NCBI GenBank assembly: GCA_027886185.1
Contig: WOAB01000568.1
Span: forward strand, 8,192,501 to 8,256,500
Direction: 5' to 3'
Length of the DNA: 64,000 nucleotides
Source: Rheum nobile
Taxonomy: Eukaryota > Streptophyta > Magnoliopsida > Caryophyllales > Polygonaceae
Notes under the pieces: generated by a model
Told to the model about the DNA's origin: nothing
Seen by the model: the letters and a program-made list of their open reading frames with translations, nothing else
Database searches by the model: none
Program-made: the position numbers and the translations under genes
In this document: one piece after another, positions 11,985 to 23,811 of the stretch
Position numbering within the stretch: position 1 is the stretch's first letter
Layout of the letters: each line of letters opens with the position of its first letter

Positions 11985-12689
11985 TAGTAGTGGTTTTTAG
12001 TCAACTAGTTGTTTTCTTTTCTAGCATTTCCACTTATGAATAGTAACGGAGCAGTAGTCTCCCGGTGTTATTTTCTTTGAACCCTTTGAGTGTTGTTTGA
12101 GTTGGATATTGGTGGTTCCTTTAATAATAAGTGACATGTTTATTAGATGGTTATCTTCAGTTATTGCATTGAGATTTATATTTCTAAGTAATATAATATT
12201 GAATTAGGTTATATCTAATACTCCTCCAATGGGTAGACACGCTTCGGGCATCGTCATTAGGGGAATAAGTCATGTGAGAGATGCTCAGGAACGCGTCGCT
12301 TTTGCCAGCCAACTCCTACAAAAATCCAGGGTTGGCCAATACCTTGTGACCAAGAGGAAAGGAGAAAATGCCATCATGACACTTATTCTTCTACATCCTA
12401 TAAGCACGCTCGTATAGATGACAACCTAGAAAAAGAGGGGGGCCCCAAGGTAGAAGTGGGTTTTTTGAGGCAATACGGGATTCCTCGTCCCACCAAGGAA
12501 AAATGGCGGTTTTGAGGCCAATTGTTGGCGTTTTCTAGGATATTAGGGGGGTGATTAAGCATGCTAATATTTATAGTGTTGAACATCTAGGAGCCCAGTT
12601 CATCAACATGGCAAGTCATTGTTACATGTAGTTTGTATTCATATGAGGATTATACCTTACATTTTCTTTTGTTGTAGCATCGGTTGTTT
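11985..12689 (+). other. Non-coding, unassigned retroelement DNA
   Basis: A/T-rich. A short open stretch at 12229-12417 has no recognisable motif. I see no LTR end, RNA gene or repeat unit. Confidence 0.4.
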
Positions 12690-13471
12690 TTGTACAACAT
12701 GTTGTGCCGCAATTGCAACATTTTGAATAAAAGCGAGGAAAAATCTTCGAGCAGGGATGAAGCGCTTTTTGCTAAGAACGAGGAGATCACCAATTTGAAG
12801 AGTGAATTGGAGATTCAAAAATCCAAGATCACGAAGCAATAAGAGTGCTTAGAGGCCACCCGAAAGGAAAAAGAAGAGGTCGAACCTACATGGTCTACTG
12901 CTGAAGCGAAATCAAAATAGTTAGCCAAAGAGAAATATGGGCTAATCAAAGATAGGGATGACACGTTGGTTTCTCTTTGCCTCACGAGGGAAAAAAAACA
13001 ACAACTAAGGGTTGAAATCTCCAATAGCCAGGCCGACATGAAGAAAGCATGCGAAGACGTTGTGGAAGCCTACAAGAGCGACCCCAAGAGAGAAGAGGAG
13101 AAGGCAGAGGATATACTAGACACATGGTGCCACGAGCAACGCATTGGCACCCGCAAGCCACCATTAAACATCAAGAGACGTACGCAAAACTCCCCATTAT
13201 TGAGATTAACTCCCTCGTGGATTACTTCGGCTTGGCCGATGCACCTCCAATTGAAGATCCTCTTGTAGAGATTGGTAACAATCACTCATCTGAGGCAGCG
13301 CATCAGACCAAACTGGAACAGGAGGCAAACCCCAACAATGAGGTCGAACCCAAAGACTCCAGCCATCCAGTAGGTGAAGACATTAGCACGCCAGCTGCAA
13401 TCTATCAAGCGCCTCCTATAACTGAAAACGCTCTAGAAGGATCTTGGGAAATTTTTCTTTCCTTTTTATAG
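12690..13471 (+). pseudogene. Antisense coiled-coil ORF of the Tat-like element
   Basis: Plus-strand reading with heptad-like, Lys/Glu-rich sequence (KNEEITNLKSELEIQKSKI, then ECLEATRKEKEEVE, AKEKYGLIKDRDD, REKKQQLRVEISNSQADMKK), interrupted by stops near 12841 and 12920 and a frame change near 13120. It then continues as PIIEINSLVDYFGLADAPP and an acidic tail to 13471. It lies past the end of an oppositely oriented Tat-like pol and its minisatellite, so it is antisense to that element. Grande and related Tat elements are known to carry an extra antisense ORF between pol and the 3' LTR; I infer this is one. Function unknown. Confidence 0.5.
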
Positions 13472-13636
13472 AATTGTCTTTTGAATTGTGAGTTTGTAAG
13501 GATTTGATTCCTCCTTATAAGACTTTTTTTGCTAATTTTTGGCATTTGCTATTGATTGGATGTCTCCCCATTTCCCATGCTTTAACATACTTAGTCCTTT
13601 TAATTAATAACGAATGTATGTTATGGAATGTTTAGC

Positions 13637-14495
13637 GAGATAGCAGCCTCAAGCGCGATGCTTAAGGGATCTCATCCGCTCGAAGTAAAAGTAGCGAGAT
13701 GGCATCCCCAAGCGTGATGCTTGAGGGATCTCATCCGCTCGAAGTAAAGGTAGCGAGATAGATCCCCAATCGAGATGCTTGACGGATTACATCCGCTCAA
13801 AGTAAAGTAGTGAGATAGCTTCCCCAAGCACAATGTTTGAGGGATCTCATCCGCTCAAAGTAGAAGTAGCAAAATGGCAGCCCCAAGCGCGATGCTAGAG
13901 GGATCTCATCCACTCAAAGTTGAAGTAGTGAGATGGCAGCTCCAAGCGTGCAATGCTTGAGGGATCTCATTCGCTCAAAGTTGAAGTAGCGAGATGGTTT
14001 CCCCAAGCGCGATGCTTAAGAGATCTCATCCGCTTGAAGTAGAGGTAGCGAGATGGCAGCCCCAAGCGCGATGCTAGAGGGATGTCATCCGCTCAAATTT
14101 GAAGTAGCGCAATGCTTGAGGGATCTCATCCGCTCAAAGTTTAAGTAGTGAGATGGCAGCCCTAAGTGTGATGCTTGATGGATTTCATTCTCTCAAAGTT
14201 GAAGTAGAAATATGCAACCCCAAGTGCGATGCTAGAGGGATCTCATCCGATGAAAGTTGAAGTAGCGAGATGGATGTCCCAAGCACGATGCTTGAGGGAT
14301 CTCATTCGCTCGAAGTAGAGGTAGCAAGATGGTTGCCCCAAGCGCGATGCTAGAGGTATCTCATCCGCTCAAAGTTGAAGTAGCGAGATGACAGCCCCAA
14401 GCGTGATGCTTGACGGATCTCATCCGCTCAATGTTTAAGTAGCGAGATGGCAGCCCCAAGCGCGATGCTTGACGGATCTCATCCGCTAAAAGCAT
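13637..14495. repeat. Minisatellite, about 59-bp unit, about 15 copies
   Basis: Units read AGCGAGATGGCAGCCCCAAG, then CGCGATGCTTGAGGGATCTC, then ATCCGCTCAAAGTTGAAGT. I count about fifteen, of 57-61 bp, one (near 14105) shortened to about 41 bp. Variation is scattered, with two recurring variants (GCTTGA/GCTAGA). No unit-to-unit spacers, so not a CRISPR array. It lies just after the integrase end of the Tat-like pol, where Tat-lineage elements commonly have tandem repeats. Confidence 0.9.
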
Positions 14496-14582
14496 GTACA
14501 TTTGAACAAATGCCAAGGCTTTATTCAGTCTAACCTTACATTCCTACACAAAGTACTTCATATGTTTACCACCGTCAACGCG

Positions 14583-15500
14583 TCAGAGGACAAGGACAAC
14601 AGACTTGAGTCCTCGAGGATACACCTTCTTGTCGTGATAATCCTTGAGCCTTCTTTTGAATTCCCTAGCCTTAAGAGTGGCGATTTCACGCAAATATTCC
14701 CTAACTTGTATTGCTACCTTTAGGGACTCATTGTACTCTTCTTCATCAAAGTTGAAAATGTGTGTGGATGGCACCAATTTCTCGGCAAGGACCACATCGT
14801 CCATCCCATACACCACTATAAATGGAGAGTGTCATGTACCCTTCCTCGTGGTTGTCCGGTACGTCCATAGAACCAATGGAAGTAACTCTGCCCACGTTCC
14901 TTTTGGACCAGTCTGTTCCCTTCTGAGATCATCAAGAATTCTTGCGTTAACATTCTCAACTTAATCGTTCGATTGCGGATGAGATACCGATGAGAACTTG
15001 AGGTTGATGCTCATCGACGCGCGGAACTCCCTAATCTCTTTTGAGTCAAATTGTGGGTCATGATAGGTCTTTAGTGTACGAGGCACTCCAAACCGACAGA
15101 CAAGTGATTTCCTAAGAAAGGAACACACGAATATCGCCATTATCTTTTTCAAAGCTTGTACTTAAACCGATTTCGTGATATAATCCACGATGACTAGAAT
15201 GTATTGCACTTGTCCTGCAACTTTTGGAAAGGGTCCCAGAATATCCATCCCTCACATAACAAATGGGTATAGGGCCTCAAGCGGCTTCATTGGCACAACA
15301 AGCTAGTAGAGCACGTTCCCAAACCTTTGGCATTTATCGCACTTCTCCACATACTCCTTGCAATCAGCGCGCAAGATAGGCCAGTAAAATCCTACACGGA
15401 AGATCTTCTGAACTAGAGTTCTCCACCCTGGATGTCCTCCACAGACTCCTTCATGCGCCTCATTGAGTATTTTCTTCTACTCTGGCGAAGTCAACACAAA
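14583..15500 (-). pseudogene. Tat-like gypsy integrase (decayed)
   Basis: Minus strand: the zinc-finger region reads NEAHEGVCGGHPGWRTL, FYWPILRADCKEY and EKCDKCQRF, keeping both His and both Cys. Pieces of the core follow (VPRTLKTYHDPQFDS, then SSVSHPQSND, in place of the usual TPQSNG), then the C-terminal part YGMDDVVLAEKLVP and REFKRRLKDYHDKKVYPR. Frames change several times. The layout is that of Tat/Ogre-type integrase; it is not functional. Confidence 0.8.
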
Positions 15501-17344
15501 GAAAATCAGCATCTCCATATCCCTTCTTACACAGCACATCTCCATTGAGGCACAAACGCGCTGTAACCACTTTCAATTTCCTTGCTTCCTTTGGATCATC
15601 TAGAAGGGTTCCCTCACGGATATAAGAGATTAGCAGAGAACTCTAATCACCTTCTTTTTCTAACAATATGACATCCGAGACCCCTCTGGAGTATTTCTCT
15701 CTAACACCACCCTTTCTCCTACCTCTAGGGGCATCGAGTCTCCAAGCTTTGCCAAAGCATCTGCATCTGAGTTTGAGGTCCTAGGAATGACCTAGAGAGC
15801 GAAAGAATCCAATGAGGAAGCCAAGGTTTAACTTTTTGGTAATACGATGGTAGCAATCCTGTTTTGGTTTCATACCCGCCATCAACTTGGGACACCACGA
15901 CCTCTGAATTAGTGAACACGTTGACTATTCATGCGCCATTCAGCAATGCTATCTTCAGTCCATCAATCAGTACTTCATACTTTGCTTCATTGTCTATCAC
16001 AGAGAATACAAAATTTAGCGCATAGCCCTTAGAGAACAATACCAACTCCTCCTCATGTCTTGGATCCATCCACAAACAGCCTTCAAGCATTGTCGTCATC
16101 TGTCGCTCCTTATGGAAACGTTACCTCAACAAGGAAATCAACCAATGCTTGCTTTGATGGTTGAACTTGTCAAGAAAGAGATGTCAACCTATGATAGCTC
16201 CACCGCCCATTTTGTCATTCGTCCCTACATAGCTAGTTGATGAAGAATTTGCCTGAGAGGTAAGTCCGACAACACTTGGATAGAATGAGCCTGTAAGTAT
16301 GGACGTAATATGCGCGTTACTGACACCACGGATAATGCCATCTTCTCAACAGGTGAATAACGCTGCTCAACAGGCTGAAGGACCTTGCTAACAAAATAAA
16401 TCGGAAAATAACATACCCTACCAGTACCGCGCTAATAGTCTACGGACTTATAACTATAATTCCTCACCATTTTTTGACACTAAAAGAGTTGGAATCCTAG
16501 TCAGGTAACTCTTCAAATCATGGAAAGCTCGCTCGATCTCTTCGGTCCACTCTAAGCTTCCCTTCTTTTTAAGAACAATGAAGAAGGGAAGCGCGTGGTC
16601 TGGCAACCATGCACAAAACCGACTTAGATAGTTGACTGCCCCATTCAGCTTCTACACTACCTTCTTACAACGAGGTGACCTCATTTGAATAATGGAAGTG
16701 ATTTTGGCCGGGTTAACATCAATGCCTCATGCACTGATCATGAAACCTAGAAACTTACCATACTCAACCTCAAACACACATTCCTGCGGGTTAAGGCTCA
16801 TGCGATACTCTCACAAGACACCAAAAACTTCTCCCAAATCAGCCTGGTGTTGTTCATTTGTCGTGCTCTTGACCACTATATCATCCACATACGCGGTGAC
16901 ATTCCTGTCAAGCTGCCTTTTGAAAATCTTGTCTCAATAAGGAGCTGAAAGGTGGCATCCGCATTCTTGAGACTAAAAGGCATAACCGTGTAACAGAAGG
17001 TTCCTTGGTTAGTGATAAACCACATGCTCAATTAATCGCGTGGGTCCATATTTATTTGGTTGTACCTTGAATATGCATCAAGAAAACTTAGTGTCGCGGC
17101 ACCTACAGTTGCATCCACCAGTGCCTTGATCAACGACAGAGGATAACTAATTTTCGAGCAAGCCTTGTTAAGATATTTGAAATCAACTCCATTCGCCACT
17201 TGTAGTTTGCCTTCTTCACCAAGACAACACTCGAGATCCACTTTGTGTACTTGACTTCCCTTAAGAATCTTGCCCTCAACAACATTTCCACTTCAGCCTT
17301 AGCAGCCTCATGCCTTTCCTCTGTCATCTCCCTCTTCTTCTGAA
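15501..17344 (-). pseudogene. Tat-like gypsy reverse transcriptase and RNase H (decayed)
   Basis: Minus strand: EAAKAEVEMLLRARFLREV-Y near 17310, FKYLNKACSKISYPLSLIKALVDAT-GAATLSFLDAYSRYNQI near 17180-17060, and the RT active site TAYVDDIVVKS at about 16877-16906. RNase H follows: RPYLQAHSIQVLSDLPLRQIL and GRMTKWAVELS near 16300-16200, then VVVSQVDGGYETK near 15895. Each piece is short and needs frame changes or stop read-through. Motifs place it in the Tat clade rather than with the chromoviruses nearby. Confidence 0.8.
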
Positions 17345-18150
17345 TTAAAGGCTTAACAAGAGGTCAATATTCAAATAATACACTGCAAGAGAAGGCGGGA
17401 TACCTTTCATGTCTTGAGTAGACCAGGCAAACACATCACGCGCTCTTGCCAAGACCTGAACCATATTCTCACACTGCTCCCCCTCAAAGCAACTCCCGAC
17501 AAACAACTTCTCATCTAGATTACCAAAGGGAGAAATCGGTTTATTCTCGAACTCCTTGTCTTCATTAGGTCTTGGAGCGCGCACATTAAGCTCCACCTGA
17601 TATTCATGCTAAACAAAGCGTACATAAGCCTTCCCTCTCGTCTTCAAAGAAGCTAGATAACATGATCTACCTTCTTCTTGGTGACCTTTAGCTTCACCAA
17701 TATATTCCCCAACTGGGAACTATAACTTAAAGTGATAGGTATAGACTACTGCTTAAAACTTCTTTAGGGAGACTATCCCAATAATCGCATTGTAGACAGA
17801 TGACAACCTTACCACCGTAAACTCAATATTTTACATGCGCCTGATCGGACTCATCCCAATGTGAGCTTTAATTCAATTGTACCTGCCATACTAACCTCCT
17901 CACTAGAGAAAGTAGTCAACTTACAATAGTAATGCTTTATAGATCTTGGTACAATGCCTAACTCTTCAAATGCGTTACAATATAGGATATCCATCGATGA
18001 ACCAGTATCCACCAAGATGTGCATTACTATCTTCGTTGCTATCTGCGGGTGGATGACTAAAGGGTCTAAATGAGGAAAATGCAAACCTTCAGCATCAGCC
18101 GCTACTAGAGGGAGGTTGGGTCGACTACCAGCGTGAAAGAAGGATGACAC
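17345..18150 (-). pseudogene. Tat-like gypsy protease region (decayed)
   Basis: Minus strand: the aspartic protease motif LVDTGSSMDILYCNAFEELG near 18020-17950 is well preserved, followed by TIELKLTLG; then VFAWSTQDMKGIPPSLAVYYLNI near 17430-17360, the Tat-type link to RT. The upstream end meets the plus-strand CRM-like RT at about 18150, so this element is cut there. Confidence 0.8.
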
Positions 18151-18672
18151 ATGGAATATGTACATCGATTGTTGCGCCATCAACCAAATCACTGCCAAAT
18201 ACCGCCACCCCATTCCCCGCTTGGATGACATGCTCGACGAATTGCGTGGTGCCACCCTATTCTCCAAAATTGATCTCAAGAGTGGCCACTATCAATTTCG
18301 AATGAAGGAGGGTGATGAATGGAAGATGGCATTCAATACAAAGTATGGACTCTATGAGTGACTTGTTATGCCATTCGGCCTCACCAACGTCTAGAGCACT
18401 TTCATGCGTCTCATGAATCATGTTCTAGGACAGTTTTTGGGCAAGTTTATTGTTGTGTATTTTTATGATATTTTGGTGTATAGCCAGACATTAGAGGACC
18501 ATTTAGACAACCTTAGACAAGTCCTAGAATGTCTTAGGAGTGAGTAGTTGAATGCCAACTTGGCAAAACATCATTTTTGCTCCGACACAACCATTTTTCT
18601 AGGATTTGTCATCTATAAGGATGGCCTTCGCGTGCACGATGAAAAGGTATGCGCCATCTAGGAGTGGCCGCG
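18150..18672 (+). pseudogene. CRM-like element B, RT part (piece 1 of 3)
   Basis: YIDCCAINQITAKYRHPIPR, DDMLDELRGATLFSKIDLKS and EGDEWKMAFNTKYGLYE, then stops replace conserved residues and the active site reads VVYFYDILVYS: the first catalytic Asp of YFDD is Tyr. It ends at EWP, where Athila-1 begins; the reading resumes after the insert at 27151. Similar in lineage to the element at 1-2455. Non-functional. Confidence 0.9.
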
Positions 18673-20099
18673 TGATAGGTGTTATTTCATACACCTTTTC
18701 TAGCATCTATTAGCATGATTTGGAGGAGTTTTGGAGTTGTTTTAGTGTTAAGTCTGCGATCCAGATATTATGGAGAGAAGTGAAGAAATCCAAGGATTGG
18801 CAGCTTAGTTGGAGATTAGAGATGGAGATGGAGCTGCTGAAACATCTATGGAGAAGGCTACCAACACTTGGTAGTATTTGGAGAGCAGCTGGAGAAGAGA
18901 AGAAGATGAGAGTTGAAGTCTGGAGTTCACCGCCCCGCGTTAGCAGTGACGCCCCGCGGTGATGACTCCCAGTGATGATGAAGCCCCGCGTGAGAGGAGG
19001 CCACCGTCCAGCGGTGGAGAGCAGAAGCCCCGCGGTGGATCTTTACCGCCCCGCGGTGGACGTGTTTATTGCCTCGCGCCAGATTATATTTATTTCCTTT
19101 TATTTCTATTTCAGACTTTGTTATTTTATTTGTTTCCTTTTGGATTGGTTTTGTGATCTTGGGCTTTAGGTTAACTCTATTTAACCTAATGTTCCACAGC
19201 CTCCAAGCCAGTCTGCGAACACTTAGACACATCTTGTTATCGAACTACTTTTGATCGTTATTTCATATTATAGTTTTTCATCCCCTTTGATGGAGAACTA
19301 ACTTTCCTTTTTTCTATTAGACGATTGAAGCAGTACTTTGATGTGTTTGTGAGATTTCTATTCCTTGTTCTTATCCTTATAATTGTTGGATTGATTCTCT
19401 TGCTTACCACGTCTACGATTTCTAGTTGTTCTTCTTAGCCTGGTCACCTAGGTTGAATGCTTGTTATCAATTGATAGGATTGCATATAGGGGTTCCGAGT
19501 GCATATCTAGTGGCAAACACGTTTGTGCGTATAGGGGTTCCGAGCGTACACTTGTGTGTGAGAATCAATTGCATGTTAAGTAGGGGAGTGAGTACTTGTA
19601 CGTCTTTCTACTTGCATGTATCCTTAATCCTTGTGTGCATCGCTATTGTTGTGTTGGTGCTAAAGTACGCTGACAACTGTGAGAATCAGTTGTACTTTAT
19701 CATTGGCATAGTGATAAGTCTATTGACAACTGTGAGAATCAATAGTACTTACGATTAAGGTGGGAACGACTATAAGAATAAATAATTGAACTTGGGTTGA
19801 ACAGATTTCAGGGATCAAACTCTATCTTTGTACTGTGGATTTCGCTCTAGCAGGACTACTTCCCCTTATATTATTCTCTCGATTTTACTCAATCTGCATG
19901 CTTATTTGCTTCGTTCTCTTGACTACCAAACCCCCCAGTTGCTTGTTACTTGTCATTCACGATTGCATATTACATCATACCTTCTCTATGGGATTCGACC
20001 CTTACTTGTCTGCTATACTTTGTTTAGTAGGTTTGTTAGGATAACAAATTTTGATAAGGCTAATCAACGACATTTGCTTGTGCATCTTTAGCCCCGTCA
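18673..20099 (+). repeat. 5' LTR of Athila-1
   Basis: TG...CA ends. It contains a cluster of GC-rich inverted repeats (18928-19063) and, near the 3' end, two hairpins sharing the loop sequence GTGAGAATCA (19673-19693, 19720-19745). The 3' part has the usual GGGATTCGACCCTTACTTG block seen in related LTRs. Confidence 0.93.
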
Positions 20100-20104
20100 A
20101 AATT

Positions 20105-20122
20105 TGGCGCCGTTGCCGGGGA
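20105..20122 (+). promoter_or_regulatory. Primer-binding site (tRNA-Asp) of Athila-1
   Basis: TGGCGCCGTTGCCGGGGA, 5 bp after the LTR; it is the complement of the 3' end of plant tRNA-Asp (GUC), the primer typical of Athila elements. Confidence 0.9.
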
Positions 20123-20132
20123 AGGTTTTTGT

Positions 20133-22073
20133 TTGTTGTGTGTTTTCGTGTTTGATTTTTGGGTGGAGACCTATCTTATGGTCGATACCCGTGCTACTGA
20201 CTCCCCACTCTTAGCTTTTGATCCAGAGATTGAAAGATCGTTCATTGGACGTCTACGCGATCGAAGGGAAGAAGCCGAGATTGAGACTGTGTTGGCCGCT
20301 GAGACTGACACGACTGAGAACGCTGAGACTGAAACCGCTGAAGTTGCTACTATCCTAGCTGCTGCTATGGCTGGAAACGGAACTTTACGAGAGCTTACGG
20401 CACCGAATATTGGGGCTGAACCCCTAGCTGTGATCATCCCTGCGCTGGATCAAGGGGTGAACTTTGAATTGAAGACTGGAATTGTTAACTACCTGTCTAA
20501 GTTCCACGGTCTGAGTGGAGAGGATCCGATTTCTCACCTGGGCAAGTTCCACAATGTCTGTATGACGATGAAGCCCAGGAACATGACTGAAGAGCAGTTC
20601 AAGATGAGAGCTTTTGGCTTTTCTTTACTCGACAATGCGAGCGACTGGTACTATCACTTGCCACCAGGAACCATAGATACATGGGGGAAATTGCACAAGG
20701 CGTTCCTGGATAAGTATTTTCCGACGAAGAAGGCGAATGCTTTGAAGAAGGCAATTGCCAACATTGAGCAGGCTTGTGATGAGACACTGTATGATTATTT
20801 AGAGAGGTTCAAGAGGCTCTGCTCCAACTGTCCATTCCATGGATACGTCCAGCAGGATCTTGTCCTTTATTTACACAACGGTCTACAGGACCAAGAGAGG
20901 AGAATGGTCGATGCTGCATGCGGTGGCAGTATTCTGAATCTGAGACCGAAGAAAGCCATGGACCGAATCCAAGAGATGAGTAAAAGCACCCGGAACTTAG
21001 GAAAAACTTACCAAAGAAAGGCGGTCAATGCTGTGACCCCTGTAGGACCGAGTCCGGTGTTATCTGAGTTAGCCGAGTTGAAGGAGATAGTCATGAAGAT
21101 GGCGAATCAGAATGCTCCTCAACAAGCCAGACCGTGTGGCCTTTGTCCTAGCCAGGCCAACCACACAGATACCTATCCTCAGCTGCAAGAGGATGGTGTT
21201 GCTGAAGTTAATGCTGTAGGAGGCTATGGAGCCCCTAGATAACAGTATGGTGGCCAACCCAATTACAACCAGAGAGGGCGTGACCATCCAGGATTTAGAT
21301 AGAGTGACCCTCAAGGTGGTCAGCAGCCGGCACAACAGCAATATCATCCGGCTCAGCAACAATAGTACCAGCAATGAGCTCAGTACCAACAGAGGCCCCA
21401 AGGCCAAACTTCTGGAGCCTCTATTGAGGATATGCTGAAGACCTTGACTCAGCACTTTGCTATGCATGTGCAGGCTACTGAGTCGAGTATCAAGAATATA
21501 GAGAGGCAGATTGGCCAGTTAGCCGACGAGGTGACTAAAATCAACCAGAGGACCTCAAACTCCCTGCCATCCCAAACCACTGTGAATCCCAGAGAGAACG
21601 TGAGTGCTATCACGCTGAGAAGTGGTAAAGAAGTTATGTCTCTTATTGCTGAAGAGGAGAAAGAAATTTCCGAGAAAAAGGAACTCACCGCACCGCCCCG
21701 CGGCAATTCCCGCCGTGACCCGGTGCCTATGCCCAGTAATGTCAACGCGACCCCACCGCCCCGCGGTGACGATTTACGCCCCGCGGTGGGCTCGCTGCGA
21801 GCTGCTCCTCAGAAATCTGTTCCTACTGACGATGTCTATGTTGATACCTACGTTCGTCCAGTGTTTCCTCCCCTACATTCAGAGAAGCCCCCAACACCTT
21901 TTCCAGAGGCGCTAAAGGCTAAAAGAGTTGTCGATGACAGAGACCTGTTCGACACGTTCCAGAACTGTGAGGTGAACATTCCCCTGCTGAAGCTTATCAA
22001 GGCTATCCCGCGATATGCCAAGTTCTTAAAGGAGCTCTGCACGGTGAAGAAAGCTCAAAGGCAGAAGACTTAG
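20133..22073 (+). pseudogene. Gag of Athila-1
   Basis: Structural protein. One frame from 20133, and the first likely ATG is 20178 (MVDTRATDSPLL). The retrotransposon gag domain spans about residues 130-250: AFGFSLLDNASDWYYHLPPG, TWGKLHKAFLDKYFP, YDYLERFKRLCSNCP. A zinc-knuckle remnant (CGLCPSQANHTDTYP) has lost its last Cys. A Gln-rich stretch and a coiled coil (SIKNIERQIGQLADEVTKI) follow, then TLRSGKE and a linker encoding the GC-rich inverted repeats (PPRGDDLRPAVG). Stops at 21240, 21300, 21363, 21375 and 22071 are all explicable as C-to-T changes of CAA, CAG or CGA codons. The same frame continues into the protease. Confidence 0.88.
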
Positions 22074-22085
22074 AAGAAGAGTCCA

Positions 22086-22970
22086 GTGGGCGAACAAGTA
22101 TCAGCTGCGGTTCAGAAGCGTCTACCTGCGAAGTGCAAGGATCCAGGTACGTTTACTATTCCTATTACTATAGGTGAGCATGTTTTTGAGAAGGCCCTAC
22201 TTGATTTGGGTGCCTCAATTAATGTTTTACCCTATTCTTTACTTGAGAAATTGGAATTAGGACCCTTGCGTGAGTCTAGTATTGTGATACAACTTGCTGA
22301 TGGATCGTGTGTACCCCCTAAGGGTGTTGTAGAAGATGTCCTTGTTAGGATAGGTCCTTTCATATTTCCTGCTGATTTATTTGTTATGGATATGGATTAT
22401 GATGAGCAAGTTGCCCCGGTTATGCTAGGGCGACCTTTTATGAAGACTTCCATGACTAAGATAGATGTTGATAGTGGTACCCTGACTATGGAGTTTGATG
22501 GAATAATTTTTCAGCATGATATTCAGAAAGCTAATTCCATTAAGTCTCCTCCTCCTCTCTGCATTAATGACTTTGATGATTCTGTGCATGATAATGTTAA
22601 GATTGATGCAGTAGAGGTCGTAGTTGAGTGTTCCACTAGTGATGGACCCATTGAGTTGCATGATTTTCATGATTTGCCTGTGGATAATGTCTTATTAGCT
22701 GATATAGGAGATTCCTCTACTTTGGGCACTTGCCCCCCTGCACTAACCACACAAGGCTGCAAGCCTTTATCTAGTGAAGTGCAGCATGTTCAGGTTGAGC
22801 CATATCGGCCCCCGCATCGTTCTAAGTATGGGGGCGACACTCCGAAGAGAATGCACATGGAGTGGGTGGCGAAGAAAGACCATGGTCTAAGGTTCAAACC
22901 TTTCCATGAGAGGTCTCACCAGGAAGAGACAAGTTGGAGGATTCCGAAAGAATCCTACCCAAAATGGTAG
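22086..22970 (+). pseudogene. Protease domain of Athila-1 Gag-Pro
   Basis: Retropepsin-like domain in the same frame as gag, separated by one TAG at 22071. The active-site motif reads LLDLGASINVLPYSLLEKL: the usual Thr/Ser after the catalytic Asp is Leu, as in Athila-2, so this looks like a family trait rather than a mutation. It continues with IQLADGS, GVVEDVLVRIG and MLGRPFMKTSMTKIDV. After the domain an acidic tail runs to a stop at 22970, where pol would normally follow; there is none. Confidence 0.85.
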
Positions 22971-23811
22971 TTGATCTGCAATACGTCGAGCCGACGACGA
23001 TAACCAAGGCGATGTCCGGGAGGCAACCCGTGTTTGTATTTCTTTGATCTCTTTTTCTTTTTATTAGATTATTTTCGCAGTTTATTTTGCTTCGTTTCGT
23101 TCGCCTGTTACTCATATTTCAGGTACGAAAGTAAACCCGAGAAGGGATGAAGTGCCCAACCTTTCTCACCGCCCCGCGGCACTTTCCTACCGCCTCGCGG
23201 TGGAGCTGCCGCCCCACGGTGACGGTCAGGTATCGATTCTCAACTTTAAAAAAAAAAAGCAAGAATAATGGGCCCCGAAAAAACCTTAAACGGGTAAGTA
23301 AAAGCTTATTTCTTAAGTGGTTACTAAGGTTTTGACGGATTGGGCTTCATTTTGGGCCAAGATTTCTCATATGGGCCATGTTACATGACCGGCCCATCAA
23401 CCCTTTCTTTTCACCTTACCCTATCTTGACCTAGCCCCCCATAAAATTTCCACCGCCCCCCTTCAATTGTCCTTCTCCTATTTTCCATTCACTCTCCCTG
23501 AATCCCCTCTCGACCTTGAGCATTTCCTAGCCCCCATACCCCCCATTTGGAGTCTAGCCTCACAGCCTAGCCCAAACACAAACCCCACCGCGCCGCTGTT
23601 GTCTCGCCTCACTTTAGCTCTGCCTCGCGCTGCCACCGCTTTGCGTCTCTGTTGCTACCGCCCCGCGCCGACCTCACCGCGACCCGGTGACCTGTTGTCA
23701 GTTTCTTGCCGCGACGCTACCGCCCCGCGTTGAGTCTCTGCAGAACCTGTGTTTGCTTGATTGTGAGTATTCTTTGCTGTCTTCTGATTTGAGCATTTCA
23801 ATTCTTCACTT
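22971..23811 (+). other. Non-coding region with GC-rich inverted repeats, Athila-1
   Basis: It holds CACCGCCCCGCGGC and CTCGCGGTGG-type repeats at 23168-23223 and looser copies at 23588-23735. At about 23273-23295 CCCCGAAAAAACCTTAAACG is followed by GG, a CCCG/CGGG hairpin shared with Athila-3. This replaces the RT-integrase region. Confidence 0.6.

Noticed and set aside
13637..14495. CRISPR-like regular repeat array
   Set aside because: Units abut with no unique spacers, vary in sequence and sit inside a plant retroelement.
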